NCBI GenBank assembly: GCA_050084985.1
Contig: JBITNC010000001.1
Location: 66,588,001-66,652,000 of the forward strand
Direction of reading: 5' to 3'
From: Nageia nagi
Taxonomy: Eukaryota > Pinophyta
Length of the DNA stretch: 64,000 bases
Each line of letters opens with the position of its first letter. Within the stretch, counting starts at the first letter, position 1. Below the pieces are notes generated by a model. That model did no database searches. It was not told the DNA's origin and saw only the letters and a list, made by a program, of their open reading frames with translations. Below are positions 36,232 through 47,734 of the stretch, in pieces. Position numbers and translations under genes: made by a program.

Positions 36232-37084
36232 GATGTAATTTACTTACTTATGCAAAATGGACTTGTGCAAAATTAGGAACGATATAAAGATGTCCTTTAA
36301 GGGTTGGTAAACAAAATCCATTAGACACTTAGGTTTCAAATTTTAAATTGATGATGTTTTACTTATGCTCTTTACTTCATGTTTCATTTTTTAATTATGC
36401 AAAAAAAAATGCAAACATTGATATGAGCAACCCCCTAAAATGAACACATCTGCATGAACATTCTGCAACATGACTTGTTTGGGGAGCCATGAGGTGAGAA
36501 CAGGCAAACTGGAGCCTTTAATTTTGATGATCCAAATGGTGAAAATTTTGTACTTCTCAAATGCTCCTAAGTCCTCTGTTGGTCTGGACATAACTCCAAT
36601 AGGTGTACAAGCATGTGTGTAGTGATACCACATGTTTGCACATCCATTCAAGGATTATCCTAATAACCTAAAAGGATAACTTGAAACCTAATTAAGATTA
36701 ATAATTTGGCCAATCCAATAAATATCATAACCTTAAAAACTAGTAGGTACTTATCCTTGTGAGAGTATAATACTGACTAAGGTAAATTGGTTGAGGATTG
36801 GTAGTACTTGGGCTCCTCTTGTGTGGGCATCTAGGTGAAAGCCTAATTTTTTAGATAAAAAAATAAGCCTCAACAATGTCATCCTACATCTATGGTTCTT
36901 GAGGTGAGAAATGTATTTGGGTACATGGATTATTATTTAAGTTGTAAAACATTTGCACTTGTGAATCAAATCAAGCATGTCTTAGTTAATTAAATGTAAC
37001 ATATAATGTTTTTTATTAAACCACATGCTTATTATTTCATATTCTTATGTAAAAAATAAGAGACTTATTTTTACCCAAACACAT

Positions 37085-38055
37085 TCTTTATGGTTCCAAC
37101 TATGGTATTTGAAAACCTTGTATGAGAGTTGAATTGTAGGTAAAGAAGCTTTGGCAAATAGTGAGTGAGAACCTTGTATCTCCTACAGATGAGAAGGCAC
37201 TAGAGGCTTATAATACAAAGAATGAATTGGCAACCTCCATGATCTTCTATGCAATTTTAAATGATATGCTCTTGATGATTTTCTCTTCAACCTTGACAAA
37301 AAAGCTTGGGATAAGCTTAAGCAAATCTACCTTGGTTCAAAGTTTTCAAAAAGGTTTACTATTCTCCAAAAAAAATTTCAATCTCATCAAGGGGAAGATG
37401 AAAATGTGGCTATCTACTTGAATGAAATCATTAACCTTAGGATCTAACTTATTTCTTATGGGTGCAATTAAACTAATGATGAGTTCATGGTCTTCATCAT
37501 TCTTAAAAGCCTTTCATCAAAGTTTGGAAATTTTGTGACAATTATGGAAATAAGACTTGATGATGAAGAAGAAGTCTTCTCCCTTGAGAACCTTTCTAGG
37601 ATCCTTTTGAAGCATGAAGAAACCCTTAACAAAAATATGTTGATTTCTTCTTCTAAGGATAATAACATTGCTCTTGGAGAAACCAAAACTCCTTTCAAAA
37701 AGAAGTTCAATCATCAAAATAAATTTTATCTTTTTTCCTCTAAAAGGTTTGAGAAAAGAGGTAATAGTTATAGCAGTAGGAACAACAAACAACAGCAGCA
37801 AGAATAATGGCAACAATGATAACAATAAGAATAATGGTAACAATAACCACTTTAAGAAAAGAGATGAAAAAGGTAAAGCAAACAATCTATATCCTAAGGA
37901 AAAGTTTGATGGTAATTATAACTATTATGGCATCCAAAGTCACAAAGAAGTTGATTGGTACAAAAAGAAAAGAGAGAAAAATAACAAAGGTAATGGAAAT
38001 GTAAAGAAATTTAAAGAAAATAAGAATATTCAAGTTGGTTTTGTTGCGACACTCT
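37085..38055 (+). pseudogene. Copia gag (element B)
   Basis: The chain begins in YGSNYGI-like sequence near 37095 followed by KKLWQIVSENLVSPTDEKAL, matching the gag_pre/UBN2 type of plant copia gag (usual YDxWxxRMxxxL...LWxIV). It continues with TKKAWDKLKQIYLG-like sequence, FVTIMEIRLDDEEEVFSLEN and LLKHEETLNKN. A basic, Asn/Lys-rich tail with a weak knuckle (NYNYYGIQSHKEVDWYKKK, all knuckle Cys lost) ends at about 38000. Frameshifts near 37310 and 37800 and a stop near 37446 disable it. Gag would form the particle that packages element RNA. Confidence 0.8.
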
Positions 38056-39306
38056 ACTCCATGTCTCGCATTTTTTCATCTGATTGGATTATTGACTCTA
38101 GTTACACTAATCACCTATGCTTTGAAAAGTAAAAGTTTGAGAACTTTCACAAGTATAAAAATGATGTGGTTGTGATAGGTGATAACTCTACCCTTGAAAT
38201 CCAAGGAATTAAGAGTATGTTGATTCATGAAAAGATTCTTGATAATGTGCTCTATGTTTCTAAGCTTAAGATGAACCTTCTCTCCATGATCCAAGTTACT
38301 ATAAAACGGTACTTTTTTAAGTTCAACTCTCAATCTTGATGCATTAAGAAAGGACTTACCATGTTAGTTAAAGTATCAGTAAAATATGATCTCTACATTA
38401 TGGATCAAATTCCATAAAAGATGTATCTTGCTACAAGCATGTATTCTAGAGGCAATCTTTGGCACCAACATTTAGGGCACCTTAACCATAAGAGTATTCA
38501 AGTCATGAAAGACTAAGAACTTGTGGAAGGTTTTCCTTCAATTTCTCCTTCAGTTGGTCTATGCAAGAAGTGCATTCTTGGCAAGATGCATAGATAAAAG
38601 TTTAAAAAAGATAAAGCAATAAGAGCATCTTAACTTCTTTAACTTAAGCATTCAGATTTGATGGGTCCATTTTTTGACTAAGTTGCTTAGAGGAGCATCT
38701 TACATCTTGACCTTCATTGATGAATTTAGTAGAATGACCTTTGGGTATCTAGTTGAGCATAAAGATCAAACCTTTGAGAGTTTTAAAGTTTTTAAGGCCT
38801 TTGTTGAGAATCAAACTAACCTTAAAATAAAAATATTGAGATCAAATAATATAAAAAATATAACAATAATAAGTTTAATGACTATTATGCTAAGTATAAA
38901 ATTAAGAGACAATTTACAATTCCTTACACTCCTCATAGAATGGTGTTGTTGAAAGGAAAAATAGGATAATTATAGAAATGGATAGATGCATGTTCGGTAA
39001 CATTCTTAGTTTCTTATGGGGTGAAGCAGTAAGCACTGCTATTTACACTTTGAATAGGTGTCTCATAAAAGTCATTCAAGGTAAAACTCCTTTTGAGGCA
39101 TGGTCAAGTAGAAAACCTAACATTCTCACCTTAAGGTGTTTGGTTGTGAAGCATTCTCCTTCATTATTTCTAAGAAAGAGAAAAATTTGAACAAAAGAAT
39201 TAAAAAAATGCATCTTTGCAGGTTATGATAGCCAACATAAAGGCTACAGGCTCTACTCTCCATCCTACAAAGCTGTGTTCATTTCAAGGGATGTAAAGTT
39301 CAATGA
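38056..39306 (+). pseudogene. Copia protease and integrase (element B)
   Basis: Protease: FSSDWIIDSSYTNHLCFEK near 38075-38130, with the catalytic DSG changed to DSS; GDNSTLEIQGIKSMLI follows. Pre-integrase zinc region: LWHQHLGHLNHKSIQVM near 38457, then LCKKCILGKMHR near 38560. Integrase core: ILTFIDEFSRMTFGYLVEHK near 38705-38765; the expected RSDNGGE is RSNNIKN, so a catalytic Asp is lost. VVERKNR near 38945 and GYDSQHKGYRLYSP near 39225 mark the end. Several stops and frameshifts lie between. Confidence 0.8.
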
Positions 39307-39509
39307 ACTTCCTAAAGAATCTGCTTCTAATGAGGATATTAATGATCTAAAGGACTCTTCAATTTCACCTAGCTGGTTAAATATTGATCTAGAAAATTCA
39401 CCTTTGAAATAAAATTCTCCAACACAAAGGGTAACAAGGAGCATGACCTTAAACAAATCTTTATTTTCCAAGGTTGAAAACAAGCATGAGCCCCTCAACC
39501 TTCAAAGAA

Positions 39510-40420
39510 GCTTCTAAGCACAAGTGTTGGATGGAAGCCATGAAAGTGGAGTATGAAGGGCTTATGAAAAATGAAATTTGAGATTTGGTTCCTTATTCCA
39601 ATGAGAAGAATGTGATTGGCAATAAGTGGATCTACAAGGTTAAGTTCAATTCAGTTGGAGATATTAAAAAATACAAGGTAAAGTTAGTAGCCAAAATTTT
39701 TGCTCAGAAATATGATATAGATTATGAGAAAACCTTTGCTCCCATGGTAAATATGCCTACTTGAGAATTATCCTTTCTCTTTTTATAGCTCAAGGATGGA
39801 AAGTTTTTCAACTTGACATCAAGAGTGCATTTCTCAATGGTGACTTAGATGTGAAAATCTTCATGAATCAACTAGAAGGGTTTATTATGGAAGGCAAAGA
39901 ATCCTTTGTGTGCAAGCTATAGAAGTCATTGTATGGACTTAAGCAAGCACCTAGAGCTTGGTACAAAAAAATTTTAGGGTATTTTGTAAACATTAATTTC
40001 TCCAAGTGCTTTTTTTACTTTAATCTATATGTACTCAATCAGGAAAAAGATATGTTCTTGATTCTCCTTTATGTGGATGATATTTTGATTATTGAAAATA
40101 ATGATGAAATCATTCAAGAGTGCATATCCAAACTTAAAGAAACATTTGAAATGATTGATCTTGGTGTCTTGCACTACTATCTTGGAATGCAAATGTATCA
40201 ATATAAGGATTGCACTTATCTCAGTCAATCTAAGTATATATCATACATCTTGCAAAAGTTTGGAATGGAAGAGTGTAGATATGTTATGATCTTAATTCTC
40301 TTGGAATCATTATTTTTTTGAGCTCCAATTCTCAGTTAATTGATGCTATAGCTTGCAGGTAATTAATTGGTAGTCTTTTGTATTTGACTATATTCGGGCT
40401 AGATATTGCCTTTGTAGTGA
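39510..40420 (+). pseudogene. Copia reverse transcriptase (element B)
   Basis: Starts at CWMEAMKVEYEGLMKNE near 39525 and passes NKWIYKVKFNSVGDIKKYK near 39625. LDIKSAFLNGDL lies near 39815, YGLKQAPRAWYKKI near 39930-39970, and the catalytic LLYVDDILII at about 40065-40090 is intact. DLGVLHYYLGMQ near 40160 is the usual next block. The 40321 stop and upstream stops and a frameshift near 39750 make it inactive. The enzyme would copy the element RNA to DNA. Confidence 0.85.
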
Positions 40421-40429
40421 ATCTGATAG

Positions 40430-41006
40430 CATGATTCATGCAAAAACCATATGTTGAGCACCTCAATGCTATTGAGCAAATATTGAGGTATGTTGTAGGG
40501 ACTAAGGATCTTGCTCTCAAGTATTTTAATTTACCTTCATTTGTTCTCTCTGGATTCTCAAATTCTAACTATGGGGGAGATAGAGATGATAGAAAATCAA
40601 TCTCTATGTATATATTTAGCATTAGTTTAGGTGCTATCTCTTGGGCTTCCAAGAAGCAACCTACTATTTCTCTTTCCACCATAGAATTCAAATATCATGC
40701 CATATCTATTGCAACTTAGGAAGCCATTTGGCTAAGGCATCTTCTAAAAGAAATTAGATATGAGCAAGGTGGCTCATCTTTGATTTATTTAGATAATCAA
40801 TCGACTAATTTTCTTTGGCTAAGAATCCTATATTTCATCAAAGATCAAAATATATGAAAATCTATGCCCATTTTATCAAAGAGAAGGTTCTTGATGGCAT
40901 CATACACTTGGAGTATTATCCATCCACCTTAAATTTTGTTGATTTATTCACTAAGCCCCTTTCAAAAGCTCAATTTGTAAACTTAAGGATGATATCAGGT
41001 TGGTGA
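40430..41006 (+). pseudogene. Copia RNase H and pol C-terminus (element B)
   Basis: QKPYVEHLNAIEQILRYVVG near 40440 is the connecting helix region. SGFSNSNYGGDRDDRKSI near 40550 and ISWASKKQPTISLST near 40640 are RNase H motifs; the first catalytic Asp appears as Asn in SNSNY. LDNQSTNF near 40790 marks a later block, and YYPSTLNFVDLFTKPLSKAQ near 40915-40975 is the usual end. One stop near 40720 and a frameshift near 40820. Confidence 0.82.
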
Positions 41007-41139
41007 AGTTGCCCTTAAGGGGGAGTGAAGTTTGAATTCTTATGTTGAATTCATGTTTATGATGACAACTTCACCCCTAGGAGGATTTTTATGTTGTATA
41101 GTGTTGATTTTATTGTACAGCTTCATGGTAAGTTTACTC

Positions 41140-41300
41140 TACATGAGGAACTTGTTTTATAAATTTTTAAAGTAAAAAGATTGGCCAATCTAACATTATT
41201 TAGTTATCCATGTGTGAGGAACTCTTATGTGTCTTTTGGCACTATTCAATTATTCATATGTGAGGAACTCATATGTGTATGCTCTATTTTGTAATGATAA
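41140..41300. repeat. Subrepeats in 3' untranslated region of element B
   Basis: Phrases of the form 'tgtgaggaactcatatgtgt' recur near 41210 and 41260, with a weaker one near 41145. The same motif occurs at the matching place in elements C, D and E in different numbers. Confidence 0.65.
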
Positions 41301-41730
41301 TCAACACATGTCTTATATACAATAGGTGACTATGAGTTTTGGCTTGGCATCTTTGTGATGATTTATAATGCACCATTAATCAGTTCATGATGGCATTTGT
41401 GTGATTCATCTATCCTTATTGATGTGAATATGTTGCATCTAATTGATCTTATTATTTGAGTTGTTTATGACTTACAGGTTCCTTTGAGATTGCAAGTTAC
41501 TTACTTTAGGTATGCAAGCTCTTGGAGACTCTTCATGACTTTCAATTGGATGACTACTTCATGGACATTGAAATCAGTTATGATTAATGATTGTATATGG
41601 AAAAGTAGTGAGTCTCAAACTAGATCTTTCTTACTTCACAAATATGTAAAAAGTTCTCATCTTCATTGTATCTATCTGGAGGAGATCTCTCTTTCTTCTC
41701 TCTTATTCACTCTATCCCAATATTGCATTG

Positions 41731-41738
41731 ACGGGGAG
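41731..41738 (+). promoter_or_regulatory. Polypurine tract of element B
   Basis: ACGGGGAG directly precedes the 3' LTR. The family form is GGGGGAG. Confidence 0.7.
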
Positions 41739-42237
41739 TGTTGGAATGTATAATGCATTATTTTAAAGGTTATGTAATAATATTCTATGTAATTTCACTA
41801 ATATTTTAGGGTATCATTTGATACCTTAAGTATTTAAGTGAATATGATAATGTAACTTGTCCTACACTCCATGTTATGAGCATGCCTCTTGGGTAAAAGG
41901 ATGTGCATGTCATGCTTTTGTACATTGGATAAAAGGGTGATCCAAAGAGGGATTTTGGCCTATAAATAGAAGGCTCTCTCTTTGTGATCACACACCAATT
42001 TATAGAGTAAAGCTATGCTATATTATATTATTTAAGAGATGAGTTAGGAGAATTGTAAGAGATTCATGTTTGTGAATGAAGTGAGATCTAGTTAGTGGAT
42101 GTACTCCTAGTTGGAGGAGCCACTTACATCTTGTGTCACTTTGTGAGATTGTCTTCTTGAGTTATCTTGATGTTAGTATGAGCTTTCATGTGATCTTGGG
42201 AGTTTAGAGTTGTTCATTTTATAGTTCAATTCTCTCA
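41739..42237 (+). repeat. 3' LTR of copia element B
   Basis: 499-bp partner of 33450-33947 with TG...CA ends, followed by the target duplication CAACT. Confidence 0.9.
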
Positions 42238-43602
42238 CAACTCTGGGTTTATATGAATGGTGGTTGAATAGATACAGTCTATCTTTTTTCTTGCTAAGAG
42301 GTTAAACATCCAAATTTGATAAGGACTATTGGAGGTACTATCTTCTTATGCATATCAAGAAGTTGTTTACCTTCAACTTCACAATGATGACCCCATAAGG
42401 TGACATCAATTGTAAAACCTAAAATATCCATGGTATTTATAGTGCATCTTTTTATTTTAGTACCATCCTTCCTATGCAAAGTTGGAGTAGAAAAAAAAAA
42501 GTATACGGATCACATCAACCAAGGATTTATCAGGCTAGTAAACCAATGTATCTATGCTCTTTATATGTGAAATTATTTTCAGTATTGCAATTTCAAGAGA
42601 TGGTGAAGCATTTATTGTTCATGGCATGGTGAGAAATATTTAATAATGGTGTGTTGAGGTGCTATATTATTTTTTGGCCTCTTCAAGGTGAGCACTAGAA
42701 ATAATGTAAATGGAATTTGTCTGAACAACTTCGTAGAACTTATCAACAACCTCATTGAAGCAAGTCACATGTATTTTGGAACCATCCTTGTCCACGAGAT
42801 CAAACCCAAATACTTTTCCATTGCCTTTTGCATTATGATATTCATAGATTTCAATTTTTGCTAAAGCCCTTCTTTCAATGGACCAATTTCTAAGATATGG
42901 AGTTAATGCATTAATGGGTGTCAGTTGTAAAGTGGGTCCATCCTGCTTTTGACTGCAAGAACTTTATTAATGTGAAAGAGGAGAACTAGATTGCCAAGAT
43001 TGTGAAGGGTCTTGAGAAGTAGTTGATGTAGCATAGGTTGAAGCTTGAAGGAGTGGAGCCAGAGCTCCAATAAGCAAAGAACTATTATGAAGTATGGTAA
43101 GACAATTTATTACAATAGCCTTGCATTTAAACAACATGAATGTTTATGAAAATAAATGCAGATGGGCATTAAGCTACAAAGGGAATTATAAGAAAAAATG
43201 AACTTACGTATAATTGTTGAAATTTTTGCATGTATATTCTTGCAACTAAACAATAGTGCCTTTCTTCAATGCTTCTTCGGTAACATCTATGTTGTTTTTG
43301 ATAGGAAGTAGAGTGTGATGTGAATGTAAACCATTTAAGATATGGGCTCGATATTTGGTGGGTGTTGAAGAAAAATGTTGGATCATGTCTACAGATGTAA
43401 TTTGTGAAATAAGGTCAATGCCAGAGATGCCTAAAAGCATGTTCGTAATCACATTTGATGTTAAAGTTATCATCAAGAAAGTAAAATATGTTGAAGAAGA
43501 TTGGCCTGCAAGTAAATTCGAAATATAAATACCAGTTGGACTAAAATAATACAACAATAATGTGAGTTTTTTTCTTGTGGGAATGATAAATGTTGTGTTC
43601 AA
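42238..43602 (-). pseudogene. RPA1-like single-strand DNA-binding protein, N-terminal part (Helitron)
   Basis: Read right to left. An N-terminal region from 43602 ends TEEALKKGTIV. OB-fold DBD-A at about 42940-42670 reads PINALTPYLRNWSIERRALA, then FGFDLVDKDGSKIHVTCFNE and IYIISSAHLEEAKK, a near-standard RPA70 DBD-A. DBD-B at 42479-42243 reads RKDGTKIKRCTINTMDILGF and VTLWGHHC, ending YSTTIHINPEL, where copia element B begins. The fold resumes at 33449. Stops at about 42668 and 42540, and a frameshift near 42290, show that it was dead or died apart from the insertion. Confidence 0.82.
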
Positions 43603-44555
43603 AGTTCAGGTTTGTTCAAAGTTTAGGTTTATCTAGAACCTCAACTTTGCTTAAAACTTTAATCAAGGTACAAATCCTATCCTAATGCCAAATCAAATTT
43701 ACAATTGTGTATGGTACCTACTCTCCATAGACGTAAAGTTTTTATTGTTATTTTGAAGTAGCACTCCTTGGAAGAAAGGAATCCACTATGCACTCCTTTG
43801 TGGGATTGGTCCACAAATTGTAGCATGCTATCAATTCTTAGGGATCTTTACTGATTTCTATGGAGGGTGATGACCCATGTCATCGAGATACACTCAAACG
43901 ATAGGTGTTATGTTCAAACGACTCGACTAAGAGATGTGCAACAAGGTTCATACATATATGAAAGACTCTTTAAAAAGGATTTTTATTTTATCAACATAAT
44001 CAATTACAAAGTCAAATATATATCAAATTGAATTGTATGCCATTGTATATATATAATGATAAATATTGAAGTATTTGTATTTCTTTCTTACATAACATAC
44101 ATTAAATTCATCGGTAAATTATAAATTATAATTCATAATTTTAAATTTATTAATTCTGAATTATATTATATAATTAAAATACATCATTAAATATATAGTT
44201 GAAGATTCTTTCATAAAAATAAAAACAAGGTCTAATGAAAAACCTTTTTCATAATTAAAAATATAAATCTATCGAATCATTCTTTCTAATAAGATATTGC
44301 ATCTTCTTTTAATAATAAAAACCTCTTCCAACGCTCATATTTAAAATGATAATTTATAATTTTTATTTAAAATGATAATTTATAATTTATATTTACAATT
44401 AATCTTTCAAATTTATATTTAAATTTTACAATTTAAATTTATTAATTTCAAATTTATATTTAAAATTTAAAATATAATATTTATATTAAAAATTTATAAA
44501 ACTTAAAAGGGTTCGTATTGCGGGGTGTGGTGGCAGCTTAAGAGTCGATCGGTGT
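43603..44555. other. AT-rich spacer
   Basis: Holds the unseen 5' boundary of the Helitron (minus) and then a very AT-rich piece (43980-44510) with small repeats such as 'aaaatgataatttataatttt' near 44345 and 44368. No gene. I could not place the Helitron's TC end. Confidence 0.5.
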
Positions 44556-45020
44556 GTGCATACTAAGCAGATGTCGGTTCAGATGTTAAGATTCTTGCAT
44601 GAGGAAATGGCGTGCCTTTTCCTCCATCGCAGTTTTCGTGGGTTTGTGGTAGTGGCGGTGAAGGCCACGGCTCTCTTGGTGTGGTTCTCTTGCTGCGCGC
44701 GTGGCCGTCGGTGCCTTAGATTGCCTTCAATGAGCAGTATTTTTCCCCGCAGGGAGGGCGTGAGAGGGATTTGCTCTCTTGAAAGGATTTTTCTTTCCGA
44801 AATTCGGGGCCTACAGAGTCTGAAGCTCAAGGTTTTATGCAGATTTTTTTTTTCATTGCTCTTAGAATGGCATGATGCTGCCTCTCTCTCCCATAATACA
44901 TCCTCTCTCGCTGCTCTCTCGCTTTCCCTTAATGCTTCCTCTCTTGATGCCCTTTCGGAATGTTCGGTAAGAAGGATGAGAAAGCAGACCAGCATGTCCA
45001 GCAGCAGTCTCATAGTGTAG
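44556..45020 (+). CDS. GC-richer ORF upstream of TauE exons, unknown
   Basis: A 154-codon frame starts MHTKQMSVQM; an internal Met at 44598 gives MACLFLHRSFRGFVVVAVKA followed by TALLVWFSCC, which looks like a signal or first membrane segment. The later half is Leu/Ser-rich and low in complexity. It could be a first exon of the TauE/SafE gene downstream, because base composition rises here as in host genes. It lacks any recognisable TauE sequence. The opposite strand is also open for 144 codons (45013-44579), so neither frame is secure. Confidence 0.3.
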   Translation: MHTKQMSVQMLRFLHEEMACLFLHRSFRGFVVVAVKATALLVWFSCCARGRRCLRLPSMSSIFPRREGVRGICSLERIFLSEIRGLQSLKLKVLCRFFFSLLLEWHDAASLSHNTSSLAALSLSLNASSLDALSECSVRRMRKQTSMSSSSLIV

Positions 45021-45284
45021 ATCCCACGCTACTCATGCCCTTTCTTACACTGCCCATAGGGACGACAAACTCATCTATTCTAGTCTGAATTTTTGTTTCT
45101 TCAAATTGAGCTAAATTCACGTATTTGGTGCAGAACGATTCAACTGTTTGTGGATTAAAGTACTAGATAGTAACTGTTTTGCAGGTAAAATATTCATGAA
45201 AAATAACGAAAGTTAAACTTTTGGGTGCAGTCTCTACATGTTTGAGAATATAAGAAGACCTAATCTGAACTTATTGTGTTACAG

Positions 45285-46110
45285 ATTCCTGTAGCATGTG
45301 GGCTTTGCGTATACGAAGCAATAATCCTGTACAAGAAAAGCAAGCAGAAGAGAGAATGTGGAAATGGGGATGATGTGTGCGGAGCTTCCATTCAATGGGG
45401 AATATTACAGATACTGTTTTGTGCATTTTGTGGGATTTTGGGTGGCATGGTTGGGGGGTTGCTTGGTTCAGGTGGTGGATTCATATTGGGACCTCTACTT
45501 CTTGAACTTGGTGTCATTCCACAGGTAAAAATTAAACATTCCCTTCATTGCATGAGTATTTATTCCAAATGACTATACATAATTAAGATGTATTAACATT
45601 GTTGCTGTTTGCAGGTGCAACAGCAACATTTGTGATGATGCTTTCTTCTTCACTTTCTGTCGTGGAATTCTACTTTCTTCATAGGTTTCCAATTAAATAT
45701 GGTATGTAATCAAAGCTCAATCATCTTTTATGGTCTTGTTCTTTCTTCTGAGAGGAAAGTTTACAAGGGGACTAATGGATTGAATCTTTTTCAGCCTTGT
45801 ATCTTACCAGTGTTTCAGTTTTGGCCGGATTCTGGGAACAATATTTGGTTAGGAAGCTTGTGACGTTTCTTGGAAGAGCTTCCATCATTGTATTTATTCT
45901 TTCTGGAGTAATATTTGCCAGCGCATTGACAATGGGTATGAAAATTCACACAACTCATCTATTTTCAAAGAAAAATGTCATGCACAGAAAACATACGTAG
46001 TATTAACTTCTCCATTTCCATGTGCAGGTGCGATTAGAATTGAAACAACTATTCACATGATCAAAGAACATAAGTACATGGGTTTCCTCAACCTATGTGA
46101 AGAATCATAG
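45285..46110 (+). pseudogene. TauE/SafE-family membrane transporter, 3' exons only
   Basis: Four exons are seen: 45285-45524, 45615-45701, 45795-45935 and 46028-46110, each with AG before and GT after. They encode IPVACGLCVYEAIILYKKSK, a membrane segment with GGMVGGLLGSGGGFILGPLL, then [20 protein letters not shown], the segment [20 protein letters not shown], and the end KEHKYMGFLNLCEES. This is the second TauE domain half of the plant family (putative sulfite/organic anion exporters, membrane). The first half, about 280 residues, is absent upstream. Exon 1 ends in phase 0 but exon 2 needs one carried base: 7 bases for the usual V-S-S seem lost after its first GT. The other three exons join in frame. 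I call it truncated and frameshifted. Confidence 0.75.
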
Positions 46111-46570
46111 TCAGGTCATTTTTTTGTGGAGGAGAGATCAAAAGGTGGTTTCAGCTGATGTCAATACCTCATTGGCATTCATTCTACTGTTTATTTTATT
46201 TGTAAACTGACTAGATTGACTGATTGTAGGCCAATCAAATAAGTGGAGATCAATGTCTTGTTGATCAAAAGTTGAAGCTTCAGTTGTATGTTATAGACTC
46301 GGATGTCACCAAGTCAACATGCCGGTTTTTCTTGTGTGCGTCACCTTTCTCTTATAATATTGATTGTTTGGTGCATTGGAAGGCATTTGGTTCTTGCATA
46401 AATCTTAACAGATAGCGGAAAACAAAATTACACTACAAATGAGCTATCTGTAAGGAGGCATCTACCTAAGGTGACAAATCTACCGACCTTAAAAATTTGA
46501 AGAACCACGCTTATTACGCTTATTTGTCAGTTGGAGAGATGAACAGTACAATACCCCTGATACGCGCTGG

Positions 46571-46633
46571 CTGAGTTGACTGTCGATTTTACTGAGTTGT
46601 TTATCGATTTTGCTGAGTTTTCTATCGATTCTG
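46571..46633. repeat. 21-bp tandem repeat, three copies
   Basis: CTGAGTTGWYTRTCGATTTTR starts at 46571, 46592 and 46613. The exact period is 21 bp. Confidence 0.85.
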
Positions 46634-47734
46634 TGAATTATGCCAGCATTCCTCTTTAGTTTACACGCGATTCTGCTTTACTGTTTATCATAACATATAT
46701 TTAGTTTACACGCTTTAAAAATTGCAAGTAAATTTGTTTTGCCTGTTTATCATTCTGCGACTTGTGCGGGCCACATTCTGCTTTAAAAATTGCACAACAT
46801 GGAAGAGGAATAATATTTCTGAGACACGCGGGATAGGTTCTCAAGCATTGATTACAAAAATCCTCCACACCTGGTAAGAAACGCCTACGGCATAATTACC
46901 AAAAATAACAACTCCTCGGGTGGTGAGATTGAGAGGGCACCATGTGGTTTGAGACACTAGTAGAATAGTTGTTGCTACAACTTATTCAACTATCATTAAA
47001 AAAAAATTAAAAATTAGAAAAAAGACGCAGACTCCTTAGTAAGGTGTGGGCCACATTATTATTATAAGCATTTGTTTTCTTTGACATTCCATGCAGGCTT
47101 TGGCTTTCCCACTTGTCGTTGTTTTAGTCCAACGAGTGTGCTTTGGTCTTACGAATCATTAGTTAGTTAATTGTTTGCCTTTCACATTCCCTGGCTTTCC
47201 ATCAATTTTGTGTTGTCAATAAAAAAAATCATTATTAGATTACATTACACTTTGTATATATTAATGTCTTATTTTTAAATACCTCTTACATTATACTTAA
47301 AAAAATCAAAAACACCAAAACACTTGTAATTATTTATGTTGTGATGTGTAGTAAATTTGTTTATTTTATGTGTCTTTAATTTTTTTTTTTTTAAATTAAA
47401 ATATAAAATGATTTATCTAGCTTGCATTTTATGTATTTCTTAAGTTTTATCTAGCTTAGAATTTCTTTTTGATACTTTTTATTTGTTTTCTCTTTTCAAG
47501 TATAAAATTTTCAAAAATGGAAAAGAATTAATTATATTCATATTACATTGATTGTATGTTAGAGCAATTGCATATATTCGAGATGGAAATAAAAAAAGAA
47601 AAATTACAAAAATATTTCATTTCGTTGTACATACTTTGTTGGGTGGTACTAATTTGCATCCTCATTTAGTCTAGGCATAATAAAAATCAATAATCGTAAA
47701 TTGAGATTGGTAAATTAGAGTTGTTTATGGGTTT

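Larger units (their letters stand above)
33962..37084 (+). other. Long AT-rich leader of element B
   Basis: This 3.1-kb segment has no supported protein. It includes a TA microsatellite (34442-34489), a pyrimidine-rich block at about 34660-35250, a module with 'gtatgctatctttaggg' and 'ttaagtaaaaggggg' near 35810-35860 that is shared with elements D and F, and repeats rich in 'gcatgctta...acttaaa' at 35890-36240. The last part (36390-37080) is conserved in element D at about 54400-55070 (reversed) and leads into gag. Confidence 0.65.
33450..42237 (+). mobile_element. Ty1/copia-type LTR retrotransposon B, full length but inactive
   Basis: LTRs at 33450-33947 and 41739-42237 enclose, in order, a primer site, a 3.1-kb AT-rich leader, gag, protease, integrase, reverse transcriptase and RNase H, then a purine tract. 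The exact 5-mer CAACT lies on both sides (33445-33449 and 42238-42242). LTRs differ by roughly 6% by eye. Every coding domain has stops or frameshifts. It is inserted in the RPA-like gene of the surrounding Helitron, which reads through correctly when the element and one target copy are set aside. Confidence 0.92.

Noticed and set aside
33445-42242. Element B as a potentially active copia
   Set aside because: Catalytic positions of protease and integrase are changed, and stops or frameshifts occur in all domains; LTRs have also diverged.
44579-45013. 144-codon minus-strand frame overlapping the candidate TauE first exon
   Set aside because: No recognisable family; the opposite strand is equally open, and the neighbouring real exons are on plus.
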